DNA from: Anaerolinea thermolimosa
GTDB taxonomy: Bacteria; Chloroflexota; Anaerolineae; Anaerolineales; Anaerolineaceae
Reading direction: 5' to 3'
Length of the DNA: 64,000 nucleotides
Assembly: GCF_001050195.2 (NCBI RefSeq)
Contig: NZ_DF967965.1
Location: 1,753,150 to 1,817,149 of the forward strand
The notes under the pieces were generated by a model that saw only the letters and a list, made by a program, of their open reading frames with translations, was not told where the DNA came from and searched no databases. Below, one piece after another: positions 26,631 to 35,617 of this stretch. Both the position numbers and the translations under genes were made by a program. Each line of letters opens with the position of its first letter. The stretch's first letter is position 1.

Positions 26631-26987
26631 ATGAATGATAGTAATAATCCAATCGGAAATATTTTTGTATCTTATCGGGCCATCGCGACCGTGGCCTGTC
26701 AGTCAGCCCTATCCTCTTACGGCGTGGTAGGGTTGGCCGCCAAAAACCTTGCTGAAGGACTGGTTCAGGTACTTGTGAAAGACCCTACGCTTGGGGTTGA
26801 TGTTCGCTTTGATGAGAAACATATCAAGATTGATCTGTATATTATTGTTGAATACGGAACCCGGATTAAAGAAGTTGCCAATACCGTATCGGAAAATGTA
26901 CGTTACCAGGTAGAAAAAACGTTTGGCCTGCCGGTGAGCGAGGTGAATGTTCACGTCCGTGGTCTGCGTATCAGCAACATTGATTAA
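26631..26987 (+). CDS. Asp23/Gls24-family envelope-stress protein
   Basis: The 118-residue protein has the DUF322/Asp23 pattern: IFVSYRAIATVACQSAL, VDVRFDEKHIKIDLYIIVEYG and VRYQVEKTFGLPVSEVNVHV. In Firmicutes such proteins are often encoded beside fakA, as here (27 bases to fakA). A weak ribosome site (AAAGGCTGGG) precedes the ATG. A possible -10 TATAAT lies at 26518-26523, and a 6-bp CCACAG/CTGTGG stem may form in the 5' leader at 26577-26608. Confidence 0.9.
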   Translation: MNDSNNPIGNIFVSYRAIATVACQSALSSYGVVGLAAKNLAEGLVQVLVKDPTLGVDVRFDEKHIKIDLYIIVEYGTRIKEVANTVSENVRYQVEKTFGLPVSEVNVHVRGLRISNID

Positions 26988-27014
26988 TGTGATCTTTACT
27001 AGTCTGGAGATGGA

Positions 27015-28703
27015 ATGAGTATCGAGGAAGCCAATCCCACTTCACCTGCAGGAAACCCAACGGGAGAACGAAAGACCCTGGATGGTCAGGGACTGCGAAA
27101 GCTTGTCGAAGCTGGTCTGGTCTGGCTCAGAACCAATCAGCAAACTGTAAACGCGCTCAATGTATTTCCCGTTCCAGATGGAGATACCGGTACCAACATG
27201 GTACTCACCATGCAGGCGGCTTATAATGAGGTAGCAAATTCAGGGGAGAAAAATATCGGCAAGATTGCCCATGATATTGCTCAGGGAGCTCTCATGGGAG
27301 CACGCGGCAATTCGGGCGTCATTTTATCCCAAATCTGGCGCGGTTTTGCTCGCGCTCTTGACAACCTCGAAACCATGAATGCTGATCTTTTTGTTCAGGC
27401 AATCCATGAAAGCCGCAATACTGCTTATAAAGGGGTTGTCCGTCCGGTCGAAGGCACGATCCTGACCGTGATTAAAGATATCTCTGCCGCTGTTGACGAA
27501 GCCCGAAAAGAGAACGATGACCTGGTTATTTTATTAGAAAAAGCTGTAGAAGCAGCCGACGCTTCCGTCAAACGCACCCCGGAACTCCTACCCATCCTGA
27601 AACAGGCAGGTGTAGTGGATTCTGGCGGGAAAGGTCTCTTTTTCATTCTGGAGGGCATGTTGCGAAAAGTTAAAGGCCTCACCCTGGAAACCAATGTTGC
27701 CGCCGTCCAGCCTCTCTCGGCAATGCAAATCGAACAGTCGGTGGAAGAAATCGAACCCGGTCAGGATTATGAAGTGGTGGTAGATTTTCGCCCACGCCAT
27801 GAGTTAAATTTAGAAAAGTTCTATGCCGATCTGGCAAACATGGGTACTTCCATCCAGGTTGGTGAAGGGGATGGAATGTATCGCATGCACATTCATGTCC
27901 CAACCGAGAAACGCTACACCCCCATCGACTACATTATGGGGCTGGGCACCATTACCAAAGTGGCCATGGAAAACCTGCTCGCCCAGATGGAAGAAATGGA
28001 GCAAAAACCTGAAGCCCCCAAGCTTTCCCTGACGCCAGTGAAGCCCGGGCAGATCGCCGTGGTAGCCGTTGCTCCTGGCCCCGGCATCGCTCGTATTTTC
28101 GCCAGCCTGGGTGCCGCGGCCATCGTGGAAGGCGGCCAAACCATGAATCCAAGCACCGAGGAGATCCTTTCGGCCTTTGAAAATTTACCCACGGATAAAA
28201 TCATCATCTTACCCAATAACAAAAATATCATTCTGGCAGCTCAGAACAGTGCTGAGGTTACCGTAAAAAAGGTCAGGGTGATCCCATGCCGCTCCGTTCC
28301 CCAGGGAATCAGTGCTCTTTTCTGCTACGACCCGGATGGTGACCTGGAGGAAGTAGCCGAAGAAATGACCCGGGCGATCACCGAAGTTGAAACCGGAGAA
28401 ATTACCACCGCCACTCGATCCGTTGAACTTAATGGTGTTAAAGTGCAACAGGGCGAAGTCATTGCTTTGCTGAATGGCGAACTGGTCCTTTCATCCCATT
28501 CTTTGGAAGAAGCCTTGCTTGGTTTACTCCAACAAGCCAGTACAGAAGATCGCGAGCGGATCACCTTTTTCTATGGTGATAACATTTCCCGTTCCGAGGT
28601 AAACCGATTGGTAGACCTTGTACGAGAAAAATACCCCAACCATGAAATCGAACTCCATGAAGGTGGACAGCCAAATTACCAATTCATCATCGCCATCGAA
28701 TAA
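27015..28703 (+). CDS. fakA: fatty-acid kinase catalytic subunit FakA (DAK2-domain protein)
   Basis: This 562-residue protein has a DAK2 domain at about 25-210 with NVFPVPDGDTGTNMVLT and GALMGARGNSGVILSQIWRG, the Asp and Gly residues that hold Mg-ATP. A central domain (KRTPELLPILKQAGVVDSGG, then VVVDFRPRHE) and a C-terminal domain (residues 330-562) match YloV/FakA. It phosphorylates fatty acids carried by a FakB/DegV protein, and that partner is encoded 3 bases downstream. The acyl phosphate feeds phospholipid synthesis. Confidence 0.92.
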   Translation: MSIEEANPTSPAGNPTGERKTLDGQGLRKLVEAGLVWLRTNQQTVNALNVFPVPDGDTGTNMVLTMQAAYNEVANSGEKNIGKIAHDIAQGALMGARGNSGVILSQIWRGFARALDNLETMNADLFVQAIHESRNTAYKGVVRPVEGTILTVIKDISAAVDEARKENDDLVILLEKAVEAADASVKRTPELLPILKQAGVVDSGGKGLFFILEGMLRKVKGLTLETNVAAVQPLSAMQIEQSVEEIEPGQDYEVVVDFRPRHELNLEKFYADLANMGTSIQVGEGDGMYRMHIHVPTEKRYTPIDYIMGLGTITKVAMENLLAQMEEMEQKPEAPKLSLTPVKPGQIAVVAVAPGPGIARIFASLGAAAIVEGGQTMNPSTEEILSAFENLPTDKIIILPNNKNIILAAQNSAEVTVKKVRVIPCRSVPQGISALFCYDPDGDLEEVAEEMTRAITEVETGEITTATRSVELNGVKVQQGEVIALLNGELVLSSHSLEEALLGLLQQASTEDRERITFFYGDNISRSEVNRLVDLVREKYPNHEIELHEGGQPNYQFIIAIE

Positions 28704-28705
28704 CT

Positions 28706-29554
28706 ATGAGTTCTCTCTGCATCCTGACCGATAGCGCCGTTCAATTCACCCAACCAGGATTTGCAGGCCGGGCTGATGTACGCATTCTCTCTTATGATGT
28801 TGACTTCCATGGGAACGTTTACCCGGAAGGCGAAGGCCTTAAACCGTCTGCTTTACCGCCCTCAATCTACGGTAACACCGCTCCGAACCTGGTCGTCCCT
28901 TCACCCGAGAAGATCCTGCAAGTTTTTCAAAGTCTTGCGTCGTATTATCGAGAAATTATCGCCATCTTCACGTCCAGCGAGTTAACCCCGTTGTATCATC
29001 AGGCTGAACTGGCTGCTACGGCAGCCAAAAGCCAGATTCCTATCACCCTGATCGACTCTCAAACCACTTCGGTAGGCCTTGGTCTTCTCGTCCAGCTCGC
29101 TGCAGAGTGCAATGCTAACGGTCTCCCATCCATGGAAATTGAACGACAGGTAAGAAAAGCTATTTCCAGAGTCTATTCTCTGCTTTGCACAGCTGGCCTT
29201 TCTTATCTGAGCAAATCGGGCTTTATTGACCCTGCCCAGGCTACTGTTGGAGAAATGCTTAACCTCATTCCAATCTTCTCGCTTGAGGAAGGGAAGCTTA
29301 GCCCCCTTGAAAAACCCCGTAACCTGCGTGCAGTGATGGATTTCTTTCAGGAATTTTTAAGCGAGTTTGATCATCTGCAACATATTGCCCTGGTTCAGGG
29401 AGTTGCCCCCTTTCACCATGAATCGCACCTCTTAAGAGAATTCGTGCAGGATCACTTCCCATCGACCCAGTTCACTGAACACACCATCAACCTTCCATTA
29501 GCCATCCTGACCGGCCCTCGAACGCTTGCCTTGATGATTATGGAAGCTGAGTAA
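28706..29554 (+). CDS. DegV-family fatty-acid-binding protein (FakB-like)
   Basis: The 282-residue protein has the DegV features: LCILTDSAVQF at the N-terminus, PSPEKILQVF near 72, IFTSSELTPLYHQAE near 88 and LIDSQTTSVGLGLLVQLAAE near 112, then a C-terminal domain with SYLSKSG. The Ser/Thr residues in TDS and TSSEL hold the fatty-acid carboxylate. It would present fatty acids to FakA, whose gene ends 2 bases before it. Confidence 0.9.
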   Translation: MSSLCILTDSAVQFTQPGFAGRADVRILSYDVDFHGNVYPEGEGLKPSALPPSIYGNTAPNLVVPSPEKILQVFQSLASYYREIIAIFTSSELTPLYHQAELAATAAKSQIPITLIDSQTTSVGLGLLVQLAAECNANGLPSMEIERQVRKAISRVYSLLCTAGLSYLSKSGFIDPAQATVGEMLNLIPIFSLEEGKLSPLEKPRNLRAVMDFFQEFLSEFDHLQHIALVQGVAPFHHESHLLREFVQDHFPSTQFTEHTINLPLAILTGPRTLALMIMEAE

Positions 29555-29567
29555 AAAAGCAATACGG

Positions 29568-29573
29568 TAAAAT
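29568..29573 (+). promoter_or_regulatory. candidate -10 box of a leaderless recG transcript
   Basis: TAAAAT is six bases before the recG ATG (AGGCTT between), with no Shine-Dalgarno site. Spacing is identical to that of purB. Confidence 0.45.
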
Positions 29574-29579
29574 AGGCTT

Positions 29580-32003
29580 ATGGCTTCATCGATCTTAAAA
29601 TTAAAAAAATTCCTCTCTCTCGAACGAGAACGCCATTTTGACAACCGCGCTGTGGTTGGCGGGCTGGATAAAGTCATTCCAATCTGGCAGAAAGAGGCAC
29701 TTTCAGATGGATTGGACGAAGAGGTTATCGCATCCATCGTGCTCCAACTCCAGCGTTACTCCTCTCTGGATGTATCATCTCGGGAAGAAACCATCAAAGC
29801 AATTTTCAATGCGTTGGATGATCCTGAAGGCCCAAAACCCGTAGAGGGCATAGAGCCTGATCCCAGTGAGGAGTCGAAACCCGCTCCTCAACCCAGAGTC
29901 CCTCATCGCTTGAATATTGACCTGAATGCACCGGTGACGGTGATCCCTGGGGTTAGTAAACAAAAAGCGGCTATCCTGGCCAGGCTGGGTTTACATACCC
30001 TGGAAGATGTTCTTTATTACTTCCCACGCCGATATGACGATTACAGCCGGATGAAACCCATCAACCGGCTGACGTATGGCGAAGAAGTGACTGTGCTTGG
30101 CACCATCGTAGCCGTTCAGACACGTCCCATCCGCGGCGGAAAATCTCAACTGACCGAGGCCGTTCTCTCGGATGGCACAGGAACTTTGCGGCTGAGCTGG
30201 TTCAATCAACCCTGGCGGGAGAAAGCCCTTCATCAGGGAGACCAGGTAACTGTTTCTGGAAAACTGGATATGTACCTGGGACGCCTGGTGATGAACATGC
30301 CAGAGGTGGAGGAACTGGAAAAAGAACACCTGCATACCAGTGGTATCATTCCAGTGTACTCGCTCACATCGTCGATCAGCCAGAAGCAATTGCGCAGTAT
30401 CATTCACGAAGCGGTACGCTTCTGTGCTCCTCGAATGGAAGATTACCTGCCCGAATCCATCCGCCTGAATCTCAAGCTGATGGATTTGGGGGTGGCTTTA
30501 TACCAGGTGCATTTTCCTGATAGCCAGGATACCCTTGACCAGGCACGCTGGCGATTGGCCTTTGATGAAATTTTCCTCTTACAACTCGGTGTTCTCCGCC
30601 AAAAATACACCTGGAAGAGGGTCGAGGCAAGACGATTTGACACCCCATCCCAGTGGCTGGAAGAACAAATTAGTCGTCTTCCATTCCCGTTAACCGGGGC
30701 CCAGCGGCGCGCGCTCGATGAAATTGCCCGCGATTTGCAATCCGGGCGGCCAATGGATCGGTTACTGCAGGGAGATGTTGGCTCCGGGAAGACCGTGGTG
30801 GCAGCTCTTGGCATGGCCATGGTAATGCGTCATGGAGCTCAGGCGGCACTCATGGCACCCACTTCCATCCTTGCCGAGCAACATTATCGTAATCTCTCTC
30901 GCCTGTTGACAGCAGGAGATGAACACTCTCCTGCCCTGCTATCTCCCGAAGAGATCCGTCTTCTTGTCGGAGATACTCGCGAATCCGAAAAGGAAGAAAT
31001 CCGCACTTTGCTGGCCGAGGGGAAAGTAAAACTGGTCATCGGCACCCATTCCCTGATCGAAGACCCAATTACTTTCCAGGACTTACAAATGGTGGTCATC
31101 GATGAACAGCATCGGTTCGGGGTTGCCCAGCGGGCTCTTCTTCGTGCTAAAGGGAACAACCCTCATCTGCTGGTCATGACTGCCACTCCCATCCCTCGTT
31201 CCCTTGCCCTCACCATCTATGGCGACCTGGATCTTTCCATCATGGACGAAATGCCCCCCGGACGGCAACCCGTGGAAACTCACGTTCTTCATCCTCTTGA
31301 ACGAGAACGTGCTTACCAGCTCATTCGAAGCCAGATCCAAGCCGGTTACCAGGCTTTTATCATCTACCCCATGATCGAACAAAATGGCGATAATGGAAAA
31401 GCTGAAGCCCTGGCGGCGGTGGAAGAACACCAAAAACTTCAGAGAGAAGTCTTCCCCAATCTTCGAATCGGCCTTCTCCACGGGAAAATGCGCCCTGATG
31501 AGAAAGACGAGGTCATGGCTCGCTTCCGCGACGGAGAATTTCACATACTGGTTTCCACATCAGTCGTCGAAGTAGGTGTGGATATTCCAAACGCTACCGT
31601 CATGCTGGTCGAGGGAGCGAACCGATTCGGGCTGGCTCAACTGCATCAATTCCGCGGCAGGGTTGGCCGGGGAAACGCCAAGGCCTACTGCCTCTTGATT
31701 CCGGATCACGAAGATGCCCTTGAGAACGAGCGTCTGGCTGCCATGGCCGAGACAAGCGATGGCTTTGTCCTTGCTGAATATGATCTTGAACAACGCGGCC
31801 CGGGAGAGTTCCTGGGTACCCGCCAGGCTGGCTACAGTGAATTGAAGATGGCCAAGTTAACCGATGTCAAGCTGATCGAAAAAGCACGCCAGCAGGCACA
31901 GGCTATTTTTGAAAAAGACCCTGACCTCGCAGCGCCCGAACACGCCGCGCTGACCGAAAGACTCAATCGGTTCTGGGGCGCAGGTAGAGGAGACATAAGC
32001 TAA
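29580..32003 (+). CDS. recG: ATP-dependent DNA helicase RecG
   Basis: This 807-residue protein has the RecG wedge/OB domain (GVSKQKAAILARLGLHTLEDVLYYFPRRYDDYS near 125-160 in two runs), Walker A in LQGDVGSGKTVVA near 405, DEQH in MVVIDEQHRFGVAQR near 505, TATPIPR, and motifs V-VI in VVEVGVDIPNA and QFRGRVGRG. It unwinds and regresses branched DNA in replication-fork rescue. About 110 residues precede the canonical start and contain a coiled coil (LERERHFDNRAVVGG); similar extensions occur in other Chloroflexota. It overlaps coaD by one base. Confidence 0.96.
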   Translation: MASSILKLKKFLSLERERHFDNRAVVGGLDKVIPIWQKEALSDGLDEEVIASIVLQLQRYSSLDVSSREETIKAIFNALDDPEGPKPVEGIEPDPSEESKPAPQPRVPHRLNIDLNAPVTVIPGVSKQKAAILARLGLHTLEDVLYYFPRRYDDYSRMKPINRLTYGEEVTVLGTIVAVQTRPIRGGKSQLTEAVLSDGTGTLRLSWFNQPWREKALHQGDQVTVSGKLDMYLGRLVMNMPEVEELEKEHLHTSGIIPVYSLTSSISQKQLRSIIHEAVRFCAPRMEDYLPESIRLNLKLMDLGVALYQVHFPDSQDTLDQARWRLAFDEIFLLQLGVLRQKYTWKRVEARRFDTPSQWLEEQISRLPFPLTGAQRRALDEIARDLQSGRPMDRLLQGDVGSGKTVVAALGMAMVMRHGAQAALMAPTSILAEQHYRNLSRLLTAGDEHSPALLSPEEIRLLVGDTRESEKEEIRTLLAEGKVKLVIGTHSLIEDPITFQDLQMVVIDEQHRFGVAQRALLRAKGNNPHLLVMTATPIPRSLALTIYGDLDLSIMDEMPPGRQPVETHVLHPLERERAYQLIRSQIQAGYQAFIIYPMIEQNGDNGKAEALAAVEEHQKLQREVFPNLRIGLLHGKMRPDEKDEVMARFRDGEFHILVSTSVVEVGVDIPNATVMLVEGANRFGLAQLHQFRGRVGRGNAKAYCLLIPDHEDALENERLAAMAETSDGFVLAEYDLEQRGPGEFLGTRQAGYSELKMAKLTDVKLIEKARQQAQAIFEKDPDLAAPEHAALTERLNRFWGAGRGDIS

Positions 32004-32527
32004 TGGTCCGAGCTTTCTTCCCGGGAACATTTGATCCCATCCATTATGGGCATATTAACATTGCCCGACGAGCATCAAGAATCTTCGATGAATTAATCGT
32101 AGCCGTATACGATCGCCCGTTAAAATCCCTCCTTTTTTCTCCCGAAGAACGCATTGCCCTAGTGCGAGCCGCATTCAAGGAAGAAGAAAATATCCGGGTG
32201 ATCGGGTATCGAGGGCTTACCGTTGACGCATGTCGCATGAACGGAGCGCAGGTCATCGTCAGAGGCTTGCGTGTGTTCAGCGACTTCGAATACGAATTCC
32301 GCATGGCCCTGGCCAATCAACGCCTTGGCCCGGATATTGAGGTGGTTGCATTCATCACCGACGAACAAAACACCTTCCTCTCATCCTCTACAGTGCGCGA
32401 AATCGCCTCCCTCGGCGGAGATGTCAGCAGCATGGTACCTCCGCATGTAGCCCTGGCCCTGCATCGCCGTTTTTTTGAGCTGGGAGAAGGTCAGCAAATT
32501 GTCCCGCAAACCTCACTACGTGATTGA
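32003..32527 (+). CDS. coaD: phosphopantetheine adenylyltransferase
   Basis: The 174-residue protein has the nucleotidyltransferase start FFPGTFDPIHYGHINIARRA with the TxGH-like HYGH, RGLRVFSDFEYEFRMALAN near 88, and the ISSS-type STVREIASLGGD near 130. It makes dephospho-CoA from 4'-phosphopantetheine and ATP. Its start overlaps the recG stop. Confidence 0.95.
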   Translation: MVRAFFPGTFDPIHYGHINIARRASRIFDELIVAVYDRPLKSLLFSPEERIALVRAAFKEEENIRVIGYRGLTVDACRMNGAQVIVRGLRVFSDFEYEFRMALANQRLGPDIEVVAFITDEQNTFLSSSTVREIASLGGDVSSMVPPHVALALHRRFFELGEGQQIVPQTSLRD

Positions 32528-32608
32528 GATGTACGCTATAATCAATACAGGCCTTCTGGCCTGAACATTGCAACGAAGGGGTTAACCGAGCCGTTTGCGG
32601 AGGAGCTC

Positions 32609-33088
32609 ATGGATATCTTGCATTTGGTGGATCGATTAGAAGAGTTGTTTAACGAAAGCCGCCCTTTGCCTTTTTCTCACAGCGTTATTGTCAATGAAGA
32701 CCGTATGCTGGATCTGATTGACCAAATGCGTGTCTCGATTCCTGAAGAGATCAAGAAAGCTCAGCAATTACTGGCTCAGCGTGACCGAATTCTTGCACAG
32801 GCTCAGGAAGAAGCCAACCGAACCCTGGCGCTGGCTCGCGAAAAAAGCGAAGCCCTTGTAAGCCGCGATTCCATCGTTGCTGAAGCCCAGGCCCGGGCTG
32901 AACAAATCATCGCACAGGCGTACCAGGAAGTGAATGTTATTAAACGCGAAGCCGATGAGTACGTGCTGGAAACATTAACCCGCATCGAAGCCGAGATGGA
33001 GCGCTTGCTTACTCAGGTACGCAACGGAGTCAGGACGATTCAGAGCGAACGTCAGGCGGCCTCTTCTAATCCCCCCAAAGAAACCTGA
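32609..33088 (+). CDS. coiled-coil protein, SepIVA/DivIVA-like, downstream of coaD
   Basis: The 159-residue protein begins MDILHLVDRLEELFNESRP, then VIVNEDRMLDLIDQMRVSIPEEIKKA, followed by about 90 residues of Ala/Glu/Arg-rich coiled coil. Actinobacteria carry a protein of the same pattern directly after coaD (Rv2927c/SepIVA, a septation factor), and the gene order is the same here. Automatic annotation often calls these ATP synthase subunit B-like because of the coiled coil, but there is no membrane helix. GGAGGAG precedes the ATG and a -10 TATAAT lies at 32537-32542. The division role is inferred. Confidence 0.6.
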   Translation: MDILHLVDRLEELFNESRPLPFSHSVIVNEDRMLDLIDQMRVSIPEEIKKAQQLLAQRDRILAQAQEEANRTLALAREKSEALVSRDSIVAEAQARAEQIIAQAYQEVNVIKREADEYVLETLTRIEAEMERLLTQVRNGVRTIQSERQAASSNPPKET

Positions 33089-33124
33089 TAAAATTCACCC
33101 CCCTCCCCGGGGGGTGAATTTTAT
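33088..33124. terminator. bidirectional terminator between the coiled-coil gene and lon
   Basis: ATAAAATTCACCCCCC and GGGGGGTGAATTTTAT arms form a 16-bp stem with a 5-base loop. It overlaps both stop codons. Confidence 0.9.
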
Positions 33125-35604
33125 TCCCCTTCTTCTTGCTCAGCCTCTTGTTTTTCTCGCTCACGCCACCGCGGAAGCGGAGCATTTTCATCGGGTGGAT
33201 GAAGGGCGATTTTCAAAACCTCTTCCATCGAGTTAACCGTGATCACCTTCAAATCAGCAAGAACTTTCTTTGGCACATCCACCAGATCTTTTTTATTCCG
33301 TTCCGGTAAAATAATGGTTTTTAATCCGGCCCGATGAGCAGCCAGTACTTTTTCACGCACTCCCCCGATGGGCAAAACCCGGCCACGTAAAGTGATTTCG
33401 CCTGTCATCCCCACATCGCGGTAAACCTTCCGTTCTGTAAACGCCGAGATCAAAGCCGTTGCGATGGTAATCCCGGCACTTGGGCCATCTTTGGGAACCG
33501 CCCCTTCCGGAACATGAATGTGAACATCGAGGCCTTCGAAGAGGTTAGGATCCAGCCCAAATTCTCGACAGTGGGCTTTGAGGTACGAAAGAGCTGCCTG
33601 GGCAGACTCTTGCATGATCTCCCCCACAGAACCAGTGATCTGGAGGTTGCCTTTCCCTTCCATGATCAACACTTCTACAGGCATGATCTCGCCGCCATTT
33701 TCTGTCCACGCCATCGCGGTGGCCACACCTACTTCATCCTGCCGCTCTGCTTCGGTCTGGAAGAATTGTGGCGGCCCAAGAAAACGCTCTACAGTCGCCG
33801 CACCGAGCCGTTTTGGATAGGCTTTCTTCTCCGATTTTAATCGCGCCACTTTTCGGCACATACGCCCTATTTCTCGTTCCAGGTTACGCACCCCGGCTTC
33901 GTATGTGTATTCCCGGATAATCCTGCGAATAGCCTGATCCTGGAAGGTTACCTCACCCTCCTCCAGTCCACTTTCTTCCAGCTGGCGAGGAATCAAGTAG
34001 CGCCGGGCAATTTCGAGTTTTTCTTCTTCAATATACCCCGGGAACTCGATCACCTCCATCCGATCCAACAGGGCAGGTGGAATGCTTGCCAGCGAATTTG
34101 CAGTAGTGATGAACATCACCTTGGAAAGATCAAACGGAATCTCGAGGTAGTGATCGGAGAATGCATAATTTTGTTCAGGGTCAAGAACCTCCAGTAAGGC
34201 CGCCGAAGGGTCTCCACGGAAATCGGCTCCAAGCTTGTCAATCTCATCCAGCATAAACAGGGGGTTGAGCGAACCTGCCCGACGCATGGTTTGCAGGATG
34301 CGGCCTGGTAATGCCCCAATATAAGTACGCCGATGCCCACGAATCTCAGCTTCGTCCCGCACACCACCTAGCGATAACCTCACAAAGTTTCGCCCCAGGG
34401 CTTCGGCAATTGAGCGTCCTAAAGAAGTTTTTCCGGTTCCCGGAGGCCCGGAAAAACATAAAATGGGCTGACGAAGTTTCTTCGGCTGTAAACTGCGAAC
34501 CGCGATATATTCCAGAATCCGGTCTTTGGCATCTTTAAGGCCATAATGATTGCGTTCCAGCACCTCCGCAGCGTGCTTAACATCCAGATTGTCCTCCGTG
34601 AGCGTGTTCCACGGAAGTTCCAGGATCCAATCCAGGTAGGTGCGGATAATTCCCACTTCCGGTGCCATTGCCGGCATCTGGCTTAAGCGCTCCACCTCTT
34701 TAAGGGCCACTTTGCGGGCTTCATCAGGCAGAAAAGTCTTCTCGATCTTCTCTCGAAGTTCGGTGATGTCGCGCGTCCAGATATCTCCTTCACCCAGCTC
34801 TGTCTGGATGGCCTTCATCTGTTCACGAAGGTAAAATTCCCGCTGGCTACGGTCGACCTCGTTTTGAACCTTGCTTTGAATTTCATCTTCCAGCTGTAAA
34901 ACATCCAATTCCTGGGCAAGCAACCAATTCAAACGTTTCAAACGTTCTCTTGGATCAGGAAGGAGCAGGAGGGTCTGACGTTCTTTGAACGGCAAAGAGA
35001 TCGCCGTAGCAATCATATCTGCCAGCCATCCCGGTTCTGGAATATTGATGGAAAACAAATGGGCTTCGTCTGGCAGGCTTCGATCAAGTTGCACACATTT
35101 TTCAAAAAGGTCTCGCGCGGTACGCATAAGAGCATCGAGTTCGCGGTCGATCTCGATGGGCTCATGAATTGGCCTGGCTTTTACCCGATAATACGGCCCT
35201 TCATCCACAATTTCGACAATTTCCACCCTGCGGCGGCCCTGTACCAGGGCAGAGTGATTGCCATCGGCCAGAGAAATTAATCGCCCAACGGCAATTTCCA
35301 CACCAATTGGCAGAAAATCCTCTGGCCCAGGCAGGTCTACCTCAGAGTTCTGCTGTACCAGGCCGATCATCGTCTCTTCGGCCAGCTGAGCATCCTGTAC
35401 TGCAATCAGATTTTCTCCCGGGCTGATAAAAACCGGCGAAATCATGCGCGGGAAAACAAGCATATCCCGCATGACAAAAGCGATGCATTCGATTAACCCC
35501 TCCGCATCAGGGATAGCATCTGGAATTTCGTATAATTCTTCAGTGCGTTGTTGTAAATTATTCGTGTACTCGTCAGAATCCTGCTCGGACCAATCGTCTT
35601 TCAT
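33121..35604 (-). CDS. lon: ATP-dependent Lon protease
   Basis: This 827-residue protein has an N-terminal substrate-binding domain (to about 240), a AAA+ module with GPPGTGKTSLGRSIAEAL near 375 and MLDEIDKLGADFRG, and a C-terminal Ser/Lys protease. The nucleophile Ser is in PKDGPSAGITIATAL near 707 and the Lys in GVREKVLAAHRAGLK near 750. It degrades damaged and regulatory proteins. A poly-acidic tail (EAEQEEGE) closes the protein. Its start is 14 bases after the folC stop; GATAAT also sits six bases before the ATG, so a leaderless start is possible, but GAGGA is present too. Confidence 0.97.
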   Translation of the reverse strand: MKDDWSEQDSDEYTNNLQQRTEELYEIPDAIPDAEGLIECIAFVMRDMLVFPRMISPVFISPGENLIAVQDAQLAEETMIGLVQQNSEVDLPGPEDFLPIGVEIAVGRLISLADGNHSALVQGRRRVEIVEIVDEGPYYRVKARPIHEPIEIDRELDALMRTARDLFEKCVQLDRSLPDEAHLFSINIPEPGWLADMIATAISLPFKERQTLLLLPDPRERLKRLNWLLAQELDVLQLEDEIQSKVQNEVDRSQREFYLREQMKAIQTELGEGDIWTRDITELREKIEKTFLPDEARKVALKEVERLSQMPAMAPEVGIIRTYLDWILELPWNTLTEDNLDVKHAAEVLERNHYGLKDAKDRILEYIAVRSLQPKKLRQPILCFSGPPGTGKTSLGRSIAEALGRNFVRLSLGGVRDEAEIRGHRRTYIGALPGRILQTMRRAGSLNPLFMLDEIDKLGADFRGDPSAALLEVLDPEQNYAFSDHYLEIPFDLSKVMFITTANSLASIPPALLDRMEVIEFPGYIEEEKLEIARRYLIPRQLEESGLEEGEVTFQDQAIRRIIREYTYEAGVRNLEREIGRMCRKVARLKSEKKAYPKRLGAATVERFLGPPQFFQTEAERQDEVGVATAMAWTENGGEIMPVEVLIMEGKGNLQITGSVGEIMQESAQAALSYLKAHCREFGLDPNLFEGLDVHIHVPEGAVPKDGPSAGITIATALISAFTERKVYRDVGMTGEITLRGRVLPIGGVREKVLAAHRAGLKTIILPERNKKDLVDVPKKVLADLKVITVNSMEEVLKIALHPPDENAPLPRWREREKQEAEQEEGE

Positions 35605-35617
35605 TCGTCCATTATCC

